Shown in pieces: positions 7,205-17,700 of a stretch of DNA of 41,090 nt (its first letter is position 1; each line of letters opens with the position of its first letter). A program made the translations under genes and the position numbers. A model generated the notes under the pieces. The model saw only the letters and a list, made by a program, of their open reading frames with translations, searched no databases and was not told the DNA's origin. The DNA comes from CALWZE01 sp036644375 (GTDB lineage: Bacteria; Bacillota; Clostridia; Oscillospirales; Ruminococcaceae): assembly GCA_036644375.1 (NCBI GenBank), contig JAVXQD010000019.1, forward strand, positions 1 to 41,090, given 5' to 3'.

Positions 7205-8950
7205 TCAAATTCTGTCGGGCACTCTTGCATTCACATCATCCGTCAGTTTTTGAATAAGCTTCTTGATTTCATCGACGATGTTTTCCTTGTCTACAAGCAC
7301 ATTTACAGACTTGTCGCGAGTCACAAGCTCAACCTTGTTCTGTCCGAGATTTTTCGGGCTGACAATGGCGCGTACAGGTGCTCCGATAAGATCCGCATCC
7401 GAGAACATCACCCCGGCACGAATATCCCTGTCATCGTATATAACCTCGACTCCATCATGCTTGAGCTCGCTGTAAATTTTGTCAGCAAATGCCCGTGTAT
7501 CAGCGTCATCGGCACGCAAGCAGCAAAGCTGCACCTGCCACGGTGCAATTGTAATAGGCCATTTCGGACCATATTCATCATGAAAGCTCTCGCAGGCGGA
7601 CGCTGCAAGTCTGCCGACTCCGATTCCGTAGCAGCCCATAATCGGGAACTGCAATTCGCCGCCCGCGTCGGTGTATGTCATATTCATCGCCTTTGTGTAC
7701 TTGGTTCCGAGCTGGAATATGTTTCCGACCTCAACTCCGCGCACAATCTTGATGGTGTGCTTGCCGCACACGGGGCATATTCCGCCATCAATGATTTTGG
7801 CCAAATCATTGTATTCGGTTTTTCCGAAGTCGCGTTCAATATTGAACCCCATATAGTGTTTGCCCGTCAGATTTCCGCCGCACACGAGACTCTCGATTCC
7901 CTCAAGTGAGCTGTCAAAAAGTATTGTAAATTTTTCACTGTCGAGTCCGTGCGGACCGATATAGCCCGCACACAAACCGCAGTCATCGGTAATCAATGCA
8001 GGATGAATATTTTCGCACAGATAATTGGTCAGCTTGGTCTCGTTGACGTCGAGATCGCCGCGTATAAACACGACAACATATTCATCTGTCAGATTTTTCT
8101 GAAATACAACAGCCTTGCAAGTATCCTTGGGTCTGACCTTAAGCAGCTTTGCAACCCCTGCGATATCCTCTGCATGAGGGGTATCCACAAGAGCAAGCTC
8201 CGCCAACGGAAGCGTTTCCGTGTTTTTGACAATGCTCTGCGCAGCCTCCATATTTGCCTTAAAATCGCAGTTTTCGCATACAGCTATCGAGTCCTCGCCT
8301 ATCGGAGTAATCATCATAAATTCGTGTGATACATTTCCGCCCATCATTCCGGAATCGGATTTTACCGCAATTACATCAGGCAGCCCCGCCCTTGCAAAAA
8401 TACGCTCATAGGCGCGGAAGCAGAGCTCATAATATTTTTCCAAATCCTCCTGTGAGGTATGGAATGAATATCCGTCCTTCATGGTAAATTCGCGCACGCG
8501 AATGAGGCCTGCACGTGGGCGCGCCTCATCACGGAACTTTGTCTGAATCTGATAAATCATGAATGGGTAGCGCGTGTAGGTTGTTGCACAGTCGCGCACA
8601 AGCTGAACCGCCGCCTCCTCATGAGTCATTCCGAGAACCATCGGCGAGCCGCTTCGATCTGAAAAGCGGACAAGCTCGCTTCCGACACTTTGGAATCTGC
8701 CCGATTCCTCCCAAAGTGAGCCCGGCAAAACAACCGGGAACAGAACCTCCTGCCCGTCAATAGCGTCCATTTCCTCACGGATAATACGCTCTATTTTAGA
8801 TGTTATTTTTTTGGTCGGGTTATACAAGGAGTATATTCCATTTGCCACTCCCTTTATATAGCCGCCGCGAATCATAAGCGAATGGCTGTCTATTACGCAG
8901 TCAGACGGTTTCTCCTTAAATCTATTTCCAATCAGATTGTCTACTTTCAT
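7205..8950 (-). CDS. proS: Prolyl-tRNA synthetase (bacterial type, with editing insert)
   Basis: The 581-residue protein is a class II aminoacyl-tRNA synthetase that charges tRNA-Pro. THEE (109-112), motif 2 with FRDE (139-142) and motif 3 GIGVGRL (about 442-448) are present. Residues from about 225 to 395 include the YbaK-like insertion that removes misacylated alanine. The C-terminal anticodon-binding domain begins near 470. The length fits the long bacterial ProS form. GGAGG lies seven bases before ATG 8950. It stands alone downstream of the nucleotidyltransferase gene on the same strand and has a terminator after it. Confidence 0.95.
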   Translation of the reverse strand: MKVDNLIGNRFKEKPSDCVIDSHSLMIRGGYIKGVANGIYSLYNPTKKITSKIERIIREEMDAIDGQEVLFPVVLPGSLWEESGRFQSVGSELVRFSDRSGSPMVLGMTHEEAAVQLVRDCATTYTRYPFMIYQIQTKFRDEARPRAGLIRVREFTMKDGYSFHTSQEDLEKYYELCFRAYERIFARAGLPDVIAVKSDSGMMGGNVSHEFMMITPIGEDSIAVCENCDFKANMEAAQSIVKNTETLPLAELALVDTPHAEDIAGVAKLLKVRPKDTCKAVVFQKNLTDEYVVVFIRGDLDVNETKLTNYLCENIHPALITDDCGLCAGYIGPHGLDSEKFTILFDSSLEGIESLVCGGNLTGKHYMGFNIERDFGKTEYNDLAKIIDGGICPVCGKHTIKIVRGVEVGNIFQLGTKYTKAMNMTYTDAGGELQFPIMGCYGIGVGRLAASACESFHDEYGPKWPITIAPWQVQLCCLRADDADTRAFADKIYSELKHDGVEVIYDDRDIRAGVMFSDADLIGAPVRAIVSPKNLGQNKVELVTRDKSVNVLVDKENIVDEIKKLIQKLTDDVNARVPDRI

Positions 8951-9064
8951 TCTTGACCTCCACTGAATCTGTACTTATTATACATCTTATTATTGCATAT
9001 ATTGTGCATTCTGTCACTATCAGAATTAAAAAACTTTGCTCACGCAGTCGGAGTCATTTGACTT

Positions 9065-9997
9065 TTATTTGGTGTTTTTCCAAAGCGGAACGGGATAGAC
9101 ACCGTCCCTGTGTTTTTGTTCAATTGCATCAATGACGGTTGGCTTATCCTGTGCATATGTTACGCCGTACCATTTATCCGCACTCGGCAGCACCTTGACG
9201 ACAGCCTTGCGCTCGGAAATCAGTTCGCTCACCACGCTCGGGAGAAAATATTCGCCCTTAAGCGGATTTTCAATTAACGCTTTATCCAGAAACATCGGAA
9301 AGCGGCGCTCTGCTTCATCAAGAAAGCTCCCGGAAAAGCCCCACATATTCATGCTGACAAACGTGCCGTTTGGCAATTCAATCCAGCTCTCACCGCTGTC
9401 TTCGGTAAAATGCGCTCCGCTGTCGGACTTTTCTATGTGAGTGCGTTCGGTAACTCTCTGCAAAAATCCGTTTTTGTCTGTCTCGCAAACCCCGCGCGCA
9501 ACATAACCGTTTTCGGTCAGCGTATTTTCGACCTGGTAGCCGACCATCGCATAATTGTATTTTCCGTCTGCATCCGGAGTTTTGCACAGATAATCATATA
9601 TTAATTTAAATGCTTCCGGGCCGTAATAGTCGTCCGCATTTATGACTGCAAAAGGTCCGTTGATGAAATCCTTTGCGCTGAGCACAGCCTGCGCAGTACC
9701 CCACGGCTTCTCTCTTCCCTGCGGTACCGAATATCCTGTCGGCAGATTTTGCATCTGCTGAAATGCATATTCCACCTTTGTCACTTTTGCGATATGACTG
9801 CCTACAGCCTCAATGAAATCCTTCTCGATTTCATGCTTGATGACAAAAATTATTTTATCGAATCCGGCACGCAGCGCATCATATACAGAATAATCCATTA
9901 TGACCTCTCCGTTTTTTCCTACGGGGTCTATCTGCTTTAGTCCGCCGTAACGCGAGCCCATGCCCGCAGCCATAATCACCAATACAGGTTTGTCCAT
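9065..9997 (-). CDS. Sugar nucleotidyltransferase (NTP_transferase family)
   Basis: The 310-residue protein opens with a Rossmann-like strand and the nucleotide loop MAAGMGSRYGGLKQ (about 9-22). It has NADD at 120-123 and a C-terminal domain with a conserved KWYGVTY segment. This is the family of GlmU- and GalU-like pyrophosphorylases, which join NTP and sugar phosphate. The exact sugar cannot be read from sequence. I chose ATG 9997 because GAGGGG precedes it and the nucleotide loop then starts at the usual distance. An in-frame start 51 bases upstream would add residues unlike the family. The promoter is described at 10019-10048. Confidence 0.85.
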   Translation of the reverse strand: MDKPVLVIMAAGMGSRYGGLKQIDPVGKNGEVIMDYSVYDALRAGFDKIIFVIKHEIEKDFIEAVGSHIAKVTKVEYAFQQMQNLPTGYSVPQGREKPWGTAQAVLSAKDFINGPFAVINADDYYGPEAFKLIYDYLCKTPDADGKYNYAMVGYQVENTLTENGYVARGVCETDKNGFLQRVTERTHIEKSDSGAHFTEDSGESWIELPNGTFVSMNMWGFSGSFLDEAERRFPMFLDKALIENPLKGEYFLPSVVSELISERKAVVKVLPSADKWYGVTYAQDKPTVIDAIEQKHRDGVYPVPLWKNTK

Positions 9998-10018
9998 TTT
10001 ATATTCGCCCCTCAATTC

Positions 10019-10048
10019 ATTGTACTTGACATAGTTTAACGAAATCAA
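10019..10048 (-). promoter_or_regulatory. Candidate promoter of the nucleotidyltransferase gene
   Basis: On the minus strand, TTGATT (10043-10048) and TACAAT (10019-10024) are 18 bp apart, just upstream of the ATG at 9997. No clear terminator was seen between polC and this promoter. Confidence 0.55.
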
Positions 10049-10108
10049 GCTGTTTTTTCAAGCCCGCAATATTCGAGTTATGCGAGCCTTTCGCTGCGCT
10101 TCAATATT

Positions 10109-13100
10109 TTAAAAAAACGAAATCTGACTTGTCCTGGGCAGCCCGTCAAGCCCACCCGCCGCATCTATGGCATCAATAAGAGATTCGGTAATGCCCGGCT
10201 CCGACAGAAAATCCTCTGCGGATACACAGCTCTTTTTCTTTTGAGCTGCATTATACAGCAGAAGTGCGGCATTTTCTCCGACACCCTTTATCGACACAAA
10301 CGGCAGCCTGATCTTGCCGTCTTCAATCTGATATTTCGTCGCGTGAGATTTCCAGATATTAACCGACAAAAACTCATATCCTCTGCACAGCATCTCACAG
10401 AGCATCTGGACTACAACATAGGCGTCCTCAAGCTTTGCGGTTCGCTTGCTTTCATCACGCAAAAGAGCACTCATCTCTTTCAGCCGCTTTTTTGCCGCCT
10501 TAGCTCCTCCTACTGCAATGTCAATATCAATATCGGCTCCACGCACGGTAAAATATGTGGCATAAAAAGCAAGCGGATAATACAGCTTGTACCACGCGAG
10601 CCTTATTCCCGCCGTTACGTACGCAGCGGCATGGGCCTTGGGGAACATGTACTTTATTTTCTTGCAGCTTTCTATATACCACTCGGGCACTCCGCATTCG
10701 CGCAGCGTAGAGAGATGCTCGGGTGTGAACTTCTGAGCCGCCTTTCCCTTTCGGGTAAATTCCATTATCTCAAATGCCATTCCCTTTGGCACGCCCTTGT
10801 TTATCAGGTATACCATGATGCTGTCTCGGGTTCCGATAACCTCCTTGATTGTACATATCTTATCCTTGATCAAATCCTGTGCGTTGTTTTTCCAAACGTC
10901 GGTTCCGTGTGACAGACCAGAAATCTGAATAAGGTCGGAAAATGTTTTTGGCTGTGCATCTATAAGCATGTTTCGCGAACCGACAGTTCCCATCTCGGGA
11001 ATTCCAAAGGTTCCGGTTTTGCTGTCGATATCCTGCTCGGTTATGCCGAGCGGCTCAACGGATATGAACAGCTTCATTACATTTTCATCATTCATCGGGA
11101 CGTCATTTATATTTGTACCTGTCAGTTCCTCGAGGTGATGATACATCGTCGGCACCTCGTGCCCGAGCTCATCGAGCTTGAGCAGCGTGTCATGGAGCGA
11201 ATTAAAGTCAAAATGGGTTGTTATGACATCGCTGTCCATCTTGTCGGCAGGATGCTGCGCGGGCGTAAACTCGGTTATATCATATTGCTTGGGTATAACG
11301 ACCATTCCTCCGGGATGCTGTCCTGTAGTCTGCTTGACACCTGTACATCCGAGCGCGAGTCTGTTTTCCTCCGCTTTATTGACGATTTTTCCGTGCTCCT
11401 CAAGATACTTTTTAACATACCCAAACGCCTTTTTTTCTTGAAGCGCCGAGATTGTCCCGGCCTTGAATACATGATCCTTTCCGAACAGCGTCTCTGTGTA
11501 CTTGTGGGCGCGCGACTGATATTCCGACGAGAAGTTGAGGTCTATATCAGGCTGTTTTTCTCCCTTAAAACCGAGAAATGTCTCAAACGGTATATCGTGA
11601 CCGTCTCCGCGCATCGGCTCACCGCATACCGGGCATGGCGCGTTAGGCAGCTCAAATCCGGACCCAACCTCGGCTCTGTATTCAAAGTGCTTGCATTTCG
11701 GGCAGATATAGTGCGGGGGAAGCGGGCATACCTCGGAAACCCCAATGAGATTGGCGACAAACGACGACCCGACCGAGCCTCGTGAGCCGACATGGTATCC
11801 GTCGCTTTCGGACTTTGAAACCAGCATCTCCGCAATTACGTACAAAACCGCATATCCGTTTCCGATAATGGAATCAAGCTCCTTCTGCATGCGCGCCACA
11901 ATTGTTTCGTCGGGATTTTCTCCATATATCCTGTGCAGGTTTTTATTTGCCATATCGGACAGCTTTTCCTCCGACCCGTCTATTGTCGGGGTATAGGTCT
12001 CGCTCGGTATCGGATAAATGTCCGATGAAATCATGTCGGATATCAGATTTGTATTCTCGATCACAACTTTTTTGGCAAGCTCCTCACCAAGATACGAAAA
12101 TTCCTCAAGCATTTCGTCCGTTGTCCGAAATGTCAGAGGTGCCTGCTCGTCCGAATCGTCATATCCGAGACCCGAGGTGAGTATCTGTCGGTAGACTCCG
12201 TCCCTCTCATCAAGAAAATGAACATCGCAGGTCGCAACCACCGGCTTTCCTACCTCGTCGGCAAGCTTAATGACTTTGCGGTTTAAATCGCGAATAGCCT
12301 CTTCGTCCGGAAGTATCTCTTTTCGGATCATAAAGCTGTTGTTGCATACCGGCTGTATTTCAAAGTAATCGTATTTTTTGGCTTTTTCCAGTATTTCATC
12401 CCACGGCTTTCCATCCACAAGTGCCCCGTATATCTCGCCCGCCTCACAAGCAGAGCCTATAATTAATCCCTCGCGATGCTTCATAAGCTCGCTCAGAGGA
12501 ATTCGCGGGCGCTTGTTTGCAAAATATTGCAGATGGCTAATCGTGACAAGCTGATAGAGATTTTTCAGCCCTGCACGATTTTGCACCAGCAGTATCATGT
12601 GATTCGGGCGCAGATGTGAGGTATTGCTTCCGCCAAGCTTCGGATTGATTTCATTAATTGTGTTGATTCCCTTTTCGCACATCATCGGCAGACATTCAAA
12701 ATATATCCGTGCGAGCGCAGATGAATCGTCACATGCACGGTGATGATTGAACTGCGGAAGCTTAAAATGCTTTGTCAGCGAATCGAGCTTAAATCTTTTC
12801 AGCTCGGGCATAAGCGACTGGGTCAACGCAAGCGTGTCAATCGAAACAAGACTTTTCTCGACACTCATGCGCGAAAGGGCAGCCTTGATAAAGGACATAT
12901 CAAAGCCTGCGTTGTGTGCCATGAGCGGCAGCTCTCCCGCATATTCAAAAAACTGCGTCACCGCCTCAGCCTCAGACGGTGCATTTACAAGCATCTCGTC
13001 GGTGATTCCCGTAAGCTCGGTTATTTTAGTCGGAACAGGCTTTCCCGGGTTCACAAAGGTATCAAAGCTGTCAATAATCTCGCCGTCTCTTATGCGCACA

Positions 13101-14419
13101 GCGCCGATTTCGGTGATTCTTTCATTTGATACATTCAAACCGGTTGTCTCAAGGTCAAAGCAAATTATTTCGCCATCTACAGATGCGTTTGAATTGCCCG
13201 ACACAACCTTGGCCGAGTCATCTATGTAATATGCCTCAATTCCGTAAATCGGCTTGAAATCCGGGCATTTATTCCTGATTGCGCTCACCGCGTCCTGAAC
13301 CTCGGGATAAGCCTGCAAGACGCCGTGATCTGTTATGGCAACAGCCCTGTGTCCGAATTCAACAGCGCGCGAAATGACCTCGCTTGCGGTAGGGAGCGCA
13401 TCCATTGACGACATGTTGGTATGCAGATGAAGCTCGACTCTTTTTTGCTCACAGGTATCCTTGCGGCGGGCAGGCACAACTCTTATAATATCCCGCGGAC
13501 TCATCACAAATTCGTTGACATATCTGTCGTGCTGAATATCTCCGAAAACGACAAGGCAGTCTCCTGTTTTGATGTCCGCAAGCGCGATATATTCCCTGTC
13601 CCTGTCAATCGCTTTGATATCAATTGATCCGGTGTAATCGGTGATGGACAGTGAGTAAATCGTCATTTTATTGCGCGTTTCTTTTGTATCCTGAGCAAAC
13701 ACTGTGCCGCATACAGTACATCGTCCACCGTCAAGCGAGGCCTCGCCGAGCATTTTAATCTTCGAGAGCATTGGCTTTCTTCCGATAATCTGCTCATACT
13801 TGTTGCTGTCAAGCTTTAAAAAGTCATTTGCAATGTCATCAGGAGCCAGACTTTTTTCATTTTTCTTTTTGACTGAGGCAGCTGCTTTAGCTTTCGGTTT
13901 GGGTGCTGCACTCGGGTCAGTTTCTGGAGCTCTATTGACCTCTTCGGAGTTCTTGGAAACTTCAAGAACTCCCTCGAATTCAATCTTCGTTGCGAATCCG
14001 AACAGCTCGCGCAGCTCCGAATTGAATTTTGCCGCAAAATCAAGTGAGCTGAGGATTGCTTCTCCGCCGTGCTTCAACTTTATTTTAATCGATAAATCGT
14101 CTTCAATACAATATTCGGCACCGTTAAAAAATCCATTCAATGCCATTCCGTTATTCATAAGTCTCTTGACAATAAACGCACACGAGGCTTCATTAAAGGA
14201 CTCTTTTTCAAACCTGTAATCAATCACCGATTTGCATACGGGGAATTTATTATTCACGTACTTTTCAAAATTCTCCAAATATTCGCTATCAAAGGCGTCA
14301 CAAAACAAAGACAGAAATATAATACTTCTGTCTTTGTCAACGCAAAGCTTTTCTATTAGCGCATTCACGCTGCTTTCACTGACAAAATCGGAAAACAGCT
14401 CATTCACCGGTTTACTCAT
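10109..14419 (-). CDS. polC: DNA polymerase III alpha subunit, PolC type
   Basis: The 1436-residue protein is the Gram-positive replicative polymerase with built-in proofreading. An N-terminal domain and a Lys/Ala/Pro-rich linker (about 165-190) lead to an OB fold (about 225-315). The PHP domain (HLHTNMSSMDA near 331-341) is split by a DEDD exonuclease (D422 and E424 in FDLETTG, H559-region HHRACDD). The polymerase core follows, with a four-Cys zinc site (C906, C909, C929, C932) and catalytic Asp residues in PDIDLNF (D958, D960). The length is normal for PolC. It starts 12 bases after the ispG stop and is the last gene of the envelope/isoprenoid operon. Its ribosome binding site is weak, so coupling to ispG is likely. 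Confidence 0.96.
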   Translation of the reverse strand: MSKPVNELFSDFVSESSVNALIEKLCVDKDRSIIFLSLFCDAFDSEYLENFEKYVNNKFPVCKSVIDYRFEKESFNEASCAFIVKRLMNNGMALNGFFNGAEYCIEDDLSIKIKLKHGGEAILSSLDFAAKFNSELRELFGFATKIEFEGVLEVSKNSEEVNRAPETDPSAAPKPKAKAAASVKKKNEKSLAPDDIANDFLKLDSNKYEQIIGRKPMLSKIKMLGEASLDGGRCTVCGTVFAQDTKETRNKMTIYSLSITDYTGSIDIKAIDRDREYIALADIKTGDCLVVFGDIQHDRYVNEFVMSPRDIIRVVPARRKDTCEQKRVELHLHTNMSSMDALPTASEVISRAVEFGHRAVAITDHGVLQAYPEVQDAVSAIRNKCPDFKPIYGIEAYYIDDSAKVVSGNSNASVDGEIICFDLETTGLNVSNERITEIGAVRIRDGEIIDSFDTFVNPGKPVPTKITELTGITDEMLVNAPSEAEAVTQFFEYAGELPLMAHNAGFDMSFIKAALSRMSVEKSLVSIDTLALTQSLMPELKRFKLDSLTKHFKLPQFNHHRACDDSSALARIYFECLPMMCEKGINTINEINPKLGGSNTSHLRPNHMILLVQNRAGLKNLYQLVTISHLQYFANKRPRIPLSELMKHREGLIIGSACEAGEIYGALVDGKPWDEILEKAKKYDYFEIQPVCNNSFMIRKEILPDEEAIRDLNRKVIKLADEVGKPVVATCDVHFLDERDGVYRQILTSGLGYDDSDEQAPLTFRTTDEMLEEFSYLGEELAKKVVIENTNLISDMISSDIYPIPSETYTPTIDGSEEKLSDMANKNLHRIYGENPDETIVARMQKELDSIIGNGYAVLYVIAEMLVSKSESDGYHVGSRGSVGSSFVANLIGVSEVCPLPPHYICPKCKHFEYRAEVGSGFELPNAPCPVCGEPMRGDGHDIPFETFLGFKGEKQPDIDLNFSSEYQSRAHKYTETLFGKDHVFKAGTISALQEKKAFGYVKKYLEEHGKIVNKAEENRLALGCTGVKQTTGQHPGGMVVIPKQYDITEFTPAQHPADKMDSDVITTHFDFNSLHDTLLKLDELGHEVPTMYHHLEELTGTNINDVPMNDENVMKLFISVEPLGITEQDIDSKTGTFGIPEMGTVGSRNMLIDAQPKTFSDLIQISGLSHGTDVWKNNAQDLIKDKICTIKEVIGTRDSIMVYLINKGVPKGMAFEIMEFTRKGKAAQKFTPEHLSTLRECGVPEWYIESCKKIKYMFPKAHAAAYVTAGIRLAWYKLYYPLAFYATYFTVRGADIDIDIAVGGAKAAKKRLKEMSALLRDESKRTAKLEDAYVVVQMLCEMLCRGYEFLSVNIWKSHATKYQIEDGKIRLPFVSIKGVGENAALLLYNAAQKKKSCVSAEDFLSEPGITESLIDAIDAAGGLDGLPRTSQISFF

Positions 14420-14431
14420 TATTGCACCATT

Positions 14432-15463
14432 TTACAGTTTTTCAATTTCACTGAGAAGCTCCGATGCGATATCGCCTGTGATTTTGCGTATCGTCTGCCC
14501 TTTTTTGAACAGCATGGCGCAGTCCCTGCCGCCCGCTATTCCTATATCGGCCTCGGCCGCCTCTCCCGGACCGTTAACAATGCAGCCCATCACCGCAATT
14601 TTTATATCCTTATGTATATGGGCGGTTTTCTCTTCGATTTCCTTTGCGATTGAAACAAGGTCTATCTCGGTTCTCCCGCAGGTCGGACATGATACAATGC
14701 TCACGCCGTGTCCCATTCCGACAGCCTTCAAGATATCGCGCGCCGCCTCAATTTCTCTCACAGGATTGTCGGTCAATGACACCCGTATGGTATCTCCGAT
14801 GCCCTCGCAGAGCAGCGCACCTATGCCGATTGCCGATTTGATTACGCCCATGCGATAGGTTCCTGCCTCCGTAACTCCGAGATGCAGCGGATAATCGCAC
14901 TGATGTGAAGCGAGCCTGTATGCCTCCATCATCGTTTTTAAATCAGATGATTTTATCGAGATTACTATATTGTCATAATCGAATTTCTCAATCAGTCTCG
15001 TGTGATAGAACGCGCTTTCGACAAGCGCCTGAGCAGTCGGAGCTCCGTATTTTGCTAATATTTCTTTTTCAACCGAGCCTGAATTTACTCCGACTCGTAT
15101 CGGAATATTTTTCAGCTTGCACGCATCGACTACCTCTTTCACTCGGGAATCGTCGCCTATATTTCCCGGATTGATTCTGACCTTGTCCACTCCGGCCGCT
15201 ATGCTCTCAAGGGCAAGGCGATAGTCAAAATGGATGTCGGCGACAAGCGGTATCGACACCTCGGCCTTGATTGCTGGAATAAGGCGCACAGCCAGCATAT
15301 TCGGTATTGCGGCACGCACAATATCGCAGCCCGCAGCCTCAAGCTCCTTTGCCTGCCTCACGCTGCCCTCAATATCCGCACTGTGCACATTTAGCATTGA
15401 CTGCACTGCGATTTTCTCGCCGCCACCAATGCTGATATTCCCTATTTTTACCCTCTTTGTCAT
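14432..15463 (-). CDS. ispG: 4-hydroxy-3-methylbut-2-enyl-diphosphate synthase
   Basis: The 343-residue protein catalyses the penultimate step of the MEP isoprenoid pathway and needs a [4Fe-4S] cluster. The TIM-barrel part begins with the family sequence around IGGGEKIAVQSM, with VADIHFDYRLAL next. The cluster ligands are in SCPTCGR and in GCIVNGPGEA near the C-terminus. GAGGTGA precedes ATG 15463. It follows rseP by ten bases and precedes polC, and it shares the operon with dxr, an earlier step of the same pathway. Confidence 0.95.
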   Translation of the reverse strand: MTKRVKIGNISIGGGEKIAVQSMLNVHSADIEGSVRQAKELEAAGCDIVRAAIPNMLAVRLIPAIKAEVSIPLVADIHFDYRLALESIAAGVDKVRINPGNIGDDSRVKEVVDACKLKNIPIRVGVNSGSVEKEILAKYGAPTAQALVESAFYHTRLIEKFDYDNIVISIKSSDLKTMMEAYRLASHQCDYPLHLGVTEAGTYRMGVIKSAIGIGALLCEGIGDTIRVSLTDNPVREIEAARDILKAVGMGHGVSIVSCPTCGRTEIDLVSIAKEIEEKTAHIHKDIKIAVMGCIVNGPGEAAEADIGIAGGRDCAMLFKKGQTIRKITGDIASELLSEIEKL

Positions 15464-15473
15464 TCAAATCACC

Positions 15474-16502
15474 TCAAAACAGCTTTGTAATATCCTGAAA
15501 CGTGACAAACAGCATCAGGGAAATTAAAAGTACAAATCCGATTGTGTGGATAACAGCCTCATATTTCGCATCGAGTTTTTTCCTTGTTACCGCCTCAAAA
15601 AGCAAAAACACCAGACGTCCTCCGTCAAGGGCGGGCAGAGGAAGCAGATTGAAAATCCCGAGATTTATCGAGATAAAAGCTAAAATCATCAGAACCGAGC
15701 TGAACCCTATTGTCGTTGCCTGACTGATTACATTAACGATTCCGACAGGACCCGAAAGCTGATTTATCGGCACATGCCCCGATATCAAATCGATAACCGA
15801 AAGAAAAATCTGTCGCCCTATTGAAAGCGTCCACAGCGCGGATTTCTTCATCACATTTCCGAAATTCTTTTCAGCCGGAAAAACCTTGAAATCAAGAGCA
15901 ATTACATCTGTTCCGTCCTCTGCCTTCTGTGTTGCAAACTCAACGTCATCGACGGTCACCTTTTCTCCGTCACGCAGCACAGTGACATCGGCCTTTCCAT
16001 CCCTTACTCTCACGAGCTCGTAAATGATATCATCGGCAATATACATTTTTCGCCCGTCAATCGCAATGATTGTATCACCGACTTCAAGCCCCGAGCTTTG
16101 GGTGACGGCATTGTCATCAAACACACTGATCGTTCTCGACGCAAGTGTCTTTTCTCCTGCGGTAAGGCAGAGCAAAACCACAAATCCCAAAATCAGATTC
16201 ATTATCGCTCCCGCGACAACCACTCCTATTCTGTTCAGGACCGGAGCCTTTGAAAAAGCGCCCTTGTCATCACTGTCCTCATCCTCACCCTCCATAGCGC
16301 AAAATCCGCCTATCGGAAAAGCCCGAAGACTGTACAGTGTATCGCCCTTCTGCTTTGAAAACAGCTTGGGTCCCATTCCGAGCGCAAATTCATTCACCTT
16401 AATTTTGCTGAGCTTTGCAACTATGAAATGTCCGAATTCATGTATGAATATAATCAAGCCGAAAACGAGTATGGATGCCAATGCTTTTATAATAAAACTC
16501 AT
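15474..16502 (-). CDS. rseP: RseP-type site-2 (intramembrane) zinc metalloprotease
   Basis: The 342-residue protein has the zinc motif HEFGH (H21, E22, H25) in its first TM helix, one PDZ domain (about 115-185), and the second active-site segment LLPLPALDGGR near the C-terminus. It cleaves membrane-anchored proteins such as anti-sigma factors. I chose ATG 16502, with AGGAG eight bases upstream, over TTG 16505. It lies ten bases after dxr and ten bases before ispG, which is the usual Firmicute order. Confidence 0.93.
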   Translation of the reverse strand: MSFIIKALASILVFGLIIFIHEFGHFIVAKLSKIKVNEFALGMGPKLFSKQKGDTLYSLRAFPIGGFCAMEGEDEDSDDKGAFSKAPVLNRIGVVVAGAIMNLILGFVVLLCLTAGEKTLASRTISVFDDNAVTQSSGLEVGDTIIAIDGRKMYIADDIIYELVRVRDGKADVTVLRDGEKVTVDDVEFATQKAEDGTDVIALDFKVFPAEKNFGNVMKKSALWTLSIGRQIFLSVIDLISGHVPINQLSGPVGIVNVISQATTIGFSSVLMILAFISINLGIFNLLPLPALDGGRLVFLLFEAVTRKKLDAKYEAVIHTIGFVLLISLMLFVTFQDITKLF

Positions 16503-16511
16503 CAAATTCTC

Positions 16512-17675
16512 CTAACGGATAGTGTTGTGCAAAAACTCTGCGGTTTTTGTCCTTGTCTCACTGTCAATCTCAAAAAGGTCTTCCAATTGATATTGTTGCA
16601 CATTCGGCGCAAGGTTAACCGCATTCATCACAGCCTCACCGATATTAAGGAATCCTATTTTCCCCGCCAAGTACAGCTCAACTGCCTTTTCATTCGCGGC
16701 ATTTGCAATACAGGGCACGATTCCACCCGCTGCCGCTGCCTTTTTACACGCAGCAATACAGACAAACGTCTCTTCGTCCGCGCGCTCAAAGGTCAACTTT
16801 GCCATTCGCTCTATTGTCAGCGGCTCAACCGCATTTTGCTTTCTGTCCGGATAGGTCAGCGCATACTGTATGGGAATCCGCATATCCGGAACACCAAGCT
16901 GCGCCAAGACGGAGCTGTCGTCAAACTCAACCATCGAGTGGACAATGCTCTGTCGGTGAACCGCTATTTCAATATTTTCCGGCTGTAAGCCGAAAAGCCA
17001 CATCGCCTCAATCAGCTCAAGTCCCTTGTTCATCATTGTGGCACTGTCAATTGTGATTTTTTTACCCATACTCCAGTTCGGGTGATTCAGGGCGTCGGCA
17101 AGTGACACGGTTTTCAGAAACTCCGCATCCTTTCCGAAGAAGGGTCCTCCGGATGCCGTCAAAAATATTTTTTTAAGCCGCTTTGCCGAAGCTGTGTCCT
17201 GAAGGCACTGAAAAATAGCGGAATGCTCACTGTCTACCGGAAGCAATCTGACCTTGTTTTCGGACACTAAGTCGGTGATTAGGCCGCCCGCCGCAACCAG
17301 CGTTTCCTTGTTCGCAAGCGCTATGTCTTTTTTCGCCTTTATGGCGGCAACCGTCGGTCTGAGACCTGCTATTCCGACAACTGATGTCAGAACAGTATCA
17401 CTCCCGTCTGTCGACACAATTTCCTCAAGTGCCCCGCTTCCGCCAACCACCTTGCACCCTGTATGCGCAAGCTTGATTTTAAGCCCTCTGACCGAGCTCT
17501 CATCCGCTGTACACACATACTTGGGCTTGAATTTCAAAGCCTGCTCCTCGAGCAAATCGATATTTTTATACCCGCTTATTGAAGTGATGTTTATTCCGAG
17601 AGACTCAACAATCGAAAGAGTCTGCGTACCTATTGAACCCGTTGACCCCAAAACGCACAAATTCCGTGCAGCCAT
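16512..17675 (-). CDS. dxr: 1-deoxy-D-xylulose 5-phosphate reductoisomerase
   Basis: The 387-residue protein makes 2-C-methyl-D-erythritol 4-phosphate with NADPH, the first committed MEP step. The N-terminal GSTGSIGTQTL loop binds NADPH. The catalytic loop LLPVDSEHSAIFQCL and the metal/substrate segment TASGGPFF are intact. MGKKITIDSATMMNKGLE is also typical. The ribosome binding site is only GTGAG. It lies 25 bases after cdsA and ten before rseP. Confidence 0.96.
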   Translation of the reverse strand: MAARNLCVLGSTGSIGTQTLSIVESLGINITSISGYKNIDLLEEQALKFKPKYVCTADESSVRGLKIKLAHTGCKVVGGSGALEEIVSTDGSDTVLTSVVGIAGLRPTVAAIKAKKDIALANKETLVAAGGLITDLVSENKVRLLPVDSEHSAIFQCLQDTASAKRLKKIFLTASGGPFFGKDAEFLKTVSLADALNHPNWSMGKKITIDSATMMNKGLELIEAMWLFGLQPENIEIAVHRQSIVHSMVEFDDSSVLAQLGVPDMRIPIQYALTYPDRKQNAVEPLTIERMAKLTFERADEETFVCIAACKKAAAAGGIVPCIANAANEKAVELYLAGKIGFLNIGEAVMNAVNLAPNVQQYQLEDLFEIDSETRTKTAEFLHNTIR

Positions 17676-17700
17676 AGTTTTCTCACGCTTTCACTTTGAA

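Noticed and set aside
7250..7909. Long plus-strand frame (219 codons) opposite proS
   Set aside because: It lies fully antisense to a well-conserved synthetase, has no ribosome binding site of note, and reads as a codon-bias shadow.
10241..14858. Several plus-strand frames of 100-220 codons opposite polC and ispG
   Set aside because: All are antisense to strongly conserved enzymes and show no recognisable domain.
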